The notes under the pieces were generated by a model. It saw only the letters and a program-made list of their open reading frames with translations. It was not told where the DNA came from and made no database searches. This document shows, in pieces, positions 62,233-64,000 of a stretch of DNA of 64,000 nt (position 1 is its first letter; every line of letters starts with the position of its first letter). Made by a program: the position numbers and the translations under genes. The DNA lies in assembly GCA_018266075.1 (NCBI GenBank), contig JAFEBB010000001.1, positions 62,001 through 126,000 on the forward strand, written 5' to 3'. The stretch comes from Deltaproteobacteria bacterium (GTDB lineage Bacteria; Myxococcota; Myxococcia; Myxococcales; SZAS-1).

Positions 62233-63960
62233 ATGAAGAAGTTCTCGATGCAGGTGGCGGCCATCGCGGTCCTGGCCTTGTTGGGCTGCGGCGGCTCGAA
62301 GACCGCAGGCTCGGGCAGCACCACGGCGACCACGGGCACCGGCGCCACCGGTACCCACAGCTCGAGCAGCGGCACCGGCGCAGGCGCCATCGGCGGCTCG
62401 AGCGGCGCGAGCACGGGCGCGTCGACGAACAGCTCGGGCTCGACGGAAGGCTCCGGCAGCACCACGACGTCCGCGAGCTCCGGGAGCACGGCCGCGAGCG
62501 CGTCGAGCACCGGTTCGACGGGCAGCACCGCTTCGACCAGCAGCACCGCGTCGAGCACCAGCGGCAGCACCGCGGCGGCGAGCACCGGCGCCTCGTCCGA
62601 CTCGGGCTCGACCTCGGGCACCACCACCGCAAGCACCGGCTCGGGCTCCGACTCGGGCTCGACCGCGGCGTCGACCACCGGCAGCACGGCGAGCAGCAGC
62701 ACCGCCGCGTCGACGACGGGAAGCACCAGCTCCACCTCCTCCACGTCGACGACGACGGGCACAAGCAGCACCAGCAGCACCAGCAGCACCAGCTCCACGG
62801 GCACGACGGGCGGCAGCACAGGCACGACGGGCACCGTCGACGCGGGTCCGAGCTGCGGCAACGGCGTGCTCGACCCCGGCGAGGAGTGCGACGACCACAA
62901 CACGCTCAACCTCGACGGCTGCGACGCGAGCTGCCACTACGAGGTGATCACGCGGCTCACGACGTTGAACTTCGCGACGGTTCAGGCGCCCACGGGCTGC
63001 ACGCCGCGCACGAATGACCTGGGCCGCAACGCGTTCAACGCCCAGGCCTTGACCGCCGCGCTCAACCCGGACCTCAATGCCGCCATCGACGCGGGCAGCG
63101 AGAACCTCTTCCTCGACTTCTCACACCTGGACGACGCCACGGGAACCAACGACACGGGCTTCACCATCGGGCTCGCGGGCGGCGCGCTCGATCCGGCCAA
63201 GGGCGCCTGGCCCGGCAACAACCCCATGGACTGGTGGTTCCTCGCGGACGCGCAGTCGTTCGACACGAACGGCGTCGCCCTGAACACCCTGACCAACGGC
63301 ACCATCACCAACCACACGCTCACCGCTGGAAGCGCCACCGACACCATCATCGTCCCCTTGCAGATCGCGGGGCAGGTCTCGCCGTTCCAAATCACGGAGA
63401 CGCACTTCTTCGCCACGGTGGGCACCAACAACAACTTGCCCGCTCCGCCGCCGGCGACCATCGATTCGACGCTGAAGGTCCTGGAGACGCTCTCGGCCAC
63501 CTCCTCGACCACCGGCCTCTGCGGCAACGTGACGGTGGCGTCGCTCGCGGCGATCGCCATGCCTCAGGCCCTCGCCTCGGGCGGCAGCTTCGCTTGCACC
63601 AACGTCGCCTACACCTACTGCGGCGACGGCCAGCCGGTCGGCTCGAGCTGCAACTCGCTGCTCGACGTGCTCATCGGCGGTTGCGTGGTGAACTACCAGG
63701 TGGCCCCTGGCCTCACGATCCCGGTGACCGCCATCAACAGCGACTCTCAGCCCGACGTACCCGGCAACGGCAACAACACCGTCACCACGCTCACTGCGGC
63801 CAGCAGCACGCACAAGGTCACCGTGCCCACCGGCGACGGCGACGCATACTCGCTCTACCTGCAGCTCGCCGCGAAGCGCGTGCACTTCACCGGCGAGACC
63901 TGCGGCGCGACCAGCACCTGCCAGAACGGCACCACCTGCGTGAGCGGGGTCTGCCAGTAG
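62233..63960 (+). CDS. Ser/Thr/Gly-linker lipoprotein with myxobacterial Cys-rich repeat
   Basis: A 575 aa lipoprotein (MKKFSMQVAAIAVLALLGC, lipid Cys19) with GGGGAG 6 bp upstream. Residues 20-205 are Ser/Thr/Gly/Ala repeats (GSTT, STGSTG). The MYXO Cys-rich repeat follows near residues 214-240: CGNGVLDPGEECDDHN then LDGCDASC. The rest is a strand-rich domain of unknown function (FATVQAPTGCTPRTNDLGRN; FLDFSHLDDATG; LTNGTITNHTLTAGSATDT) and a Cys pair at the end (CGATSTCQNGTTCVSGVCQ). It stands alone, divergent from the hydrolase gene. The remaining 40 bp of the window show no feature. Confidence 0.9.
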   Translation: MKKFSMQVAAIAVLALLGCGGSKTAGSGSTTATTGTGATGTHSSSSGTGAGAIGGSSGASTGASTNSSGSTEGSGSTTTSASSGSTAASASSTGSTGSTASTSSTASSTSGSTAAASTGASSDSGSTSGTTTASTGSGSDSGSTAASTTGSTASSSTAASTTGSTSSTSSTSTTTGTSSTSSTSSTSSTGTTGGSTGTTGTVDAGPSCGNGVLDPGEECDDHNTLNLDGCDASCHYEVITRLTTLNFATVQAPTGCTPRTNDLGRNAFNAQALTAALNPDLNAAIDAGSENLFLDFSHLDDATGTNDTGFTIGLAGGALDPAKGAWPGNNPMDWWFLADAQSFDTNGVALNTLTNGTITNHTLTAGSATDTIIVPLQIAGQVSPFQITETHFFATVGTNNNLPAPPPATIDSTLKVLETLSATSSTTGLCGNVTVASLAAIAMPQALASGGSFACTNVAYTYCGDGQPVGSSCNSLLDVLIGGCVVNYQVAPGLTIPVTAINSDSQPDVPGNGNNTVTTLTAASSTHKVTVPTGDGDAYSLYLQLAAKRVHFTGETCGATSTCQNGTTCVSGVCQ

Positions 63961-64000
63961 CTCAGGAGCCGACCCACTCCGGCGACAGCGCAGGTGCTCG

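Overview
The window is a 64 kb stretch of very GC-rich bacterial DNA whose content points to a myxobacterium (phylum Myxococcota). The evidence is a trypsin-like protease ending in a MYXO-CTERM-type tail (Cys-containing motif, hydrophobic segment, Arg run), a lipoprotein with the myxobacterial Cys-rich repeat, a Ser/Thr kinase with the HRDVSPQN catalytic loop, many lipoproteins with Ser/Thr/Gly-rich linkers, and four sensor histidine kinases in 12 kb. No rRNA, tRNA, CRISPR array, insertion sequence or prophage was seen. Most genes are chromosomal, tightly packed and often translationally coupled.

Layout. 1-9868 (mostly minus): protein quality control, with clpA (cut by the window start), clpS and a FemAB-like transferase coupled to clpS, then a thioesterase, an FKBP lipoprotein, an AAA ATPase, a frameshifted Cys-rich lipoprotein remnant with an intact larger paralog ending in a CxxCH module, a 21-bp tandem repeat and a Lys-rich protein. 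10020-15463 (plus): YbiT-type ABC-F ATPase, two unknown proteins, an atypical SDR. 15460-27776: signalling island with four histidine kinases, one receiver protein and menB. 27903-33782: a reductase-like protein, a DTW-domain protein with an extra C-terminal domain, and a fadN-fadA beta-oxidation pair. 33893-44886 (almost all minus): envelope genes, including an ExbD-like lipoprotein, a five-gene metal ABC transporter operon, a MYXO-CTERM trypsin, a PilT/PilU-type ATPase, outer-membrane proteins and Tag glycosylase.

45040-53521 (plus): a seven-gene run, mostly with overlapping start/stop codons. It encodes a membrane Ser/Thr kinase with an extracytoplasmic sensor, a lipoprotein, an outer-membrane channel-like protein, a cupredoxin, a radical SAM enzyme, a PaaK-like adenylating enzyme and an FHA protein. 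The kinase and FHA protein bracket an envelope and metal or radical chemistry module, and I know of no described system with this composition.

53548-64000: an exported M49-type peptidase, hydrolases, a GH-like lipoprotein, a Cys-rich lipoprotein and the most unusual gene in the window. That gene (56939-58414) encodes a divergent SecY-like channel with an N-terminal zinc ribbon and a C-terminal DUF2007-like domain, divergently paired with a zinc-finger DUF4190-like membrane protein.

The two best candidates for undescribed biology are the zinc ribbon-SecY-DUF2007 fusion and the kinase/cupredoxin/radical SAM/ligase/FHA operon. A third is the operon linking a FemAB-like transferase to ClpS-ClpA.
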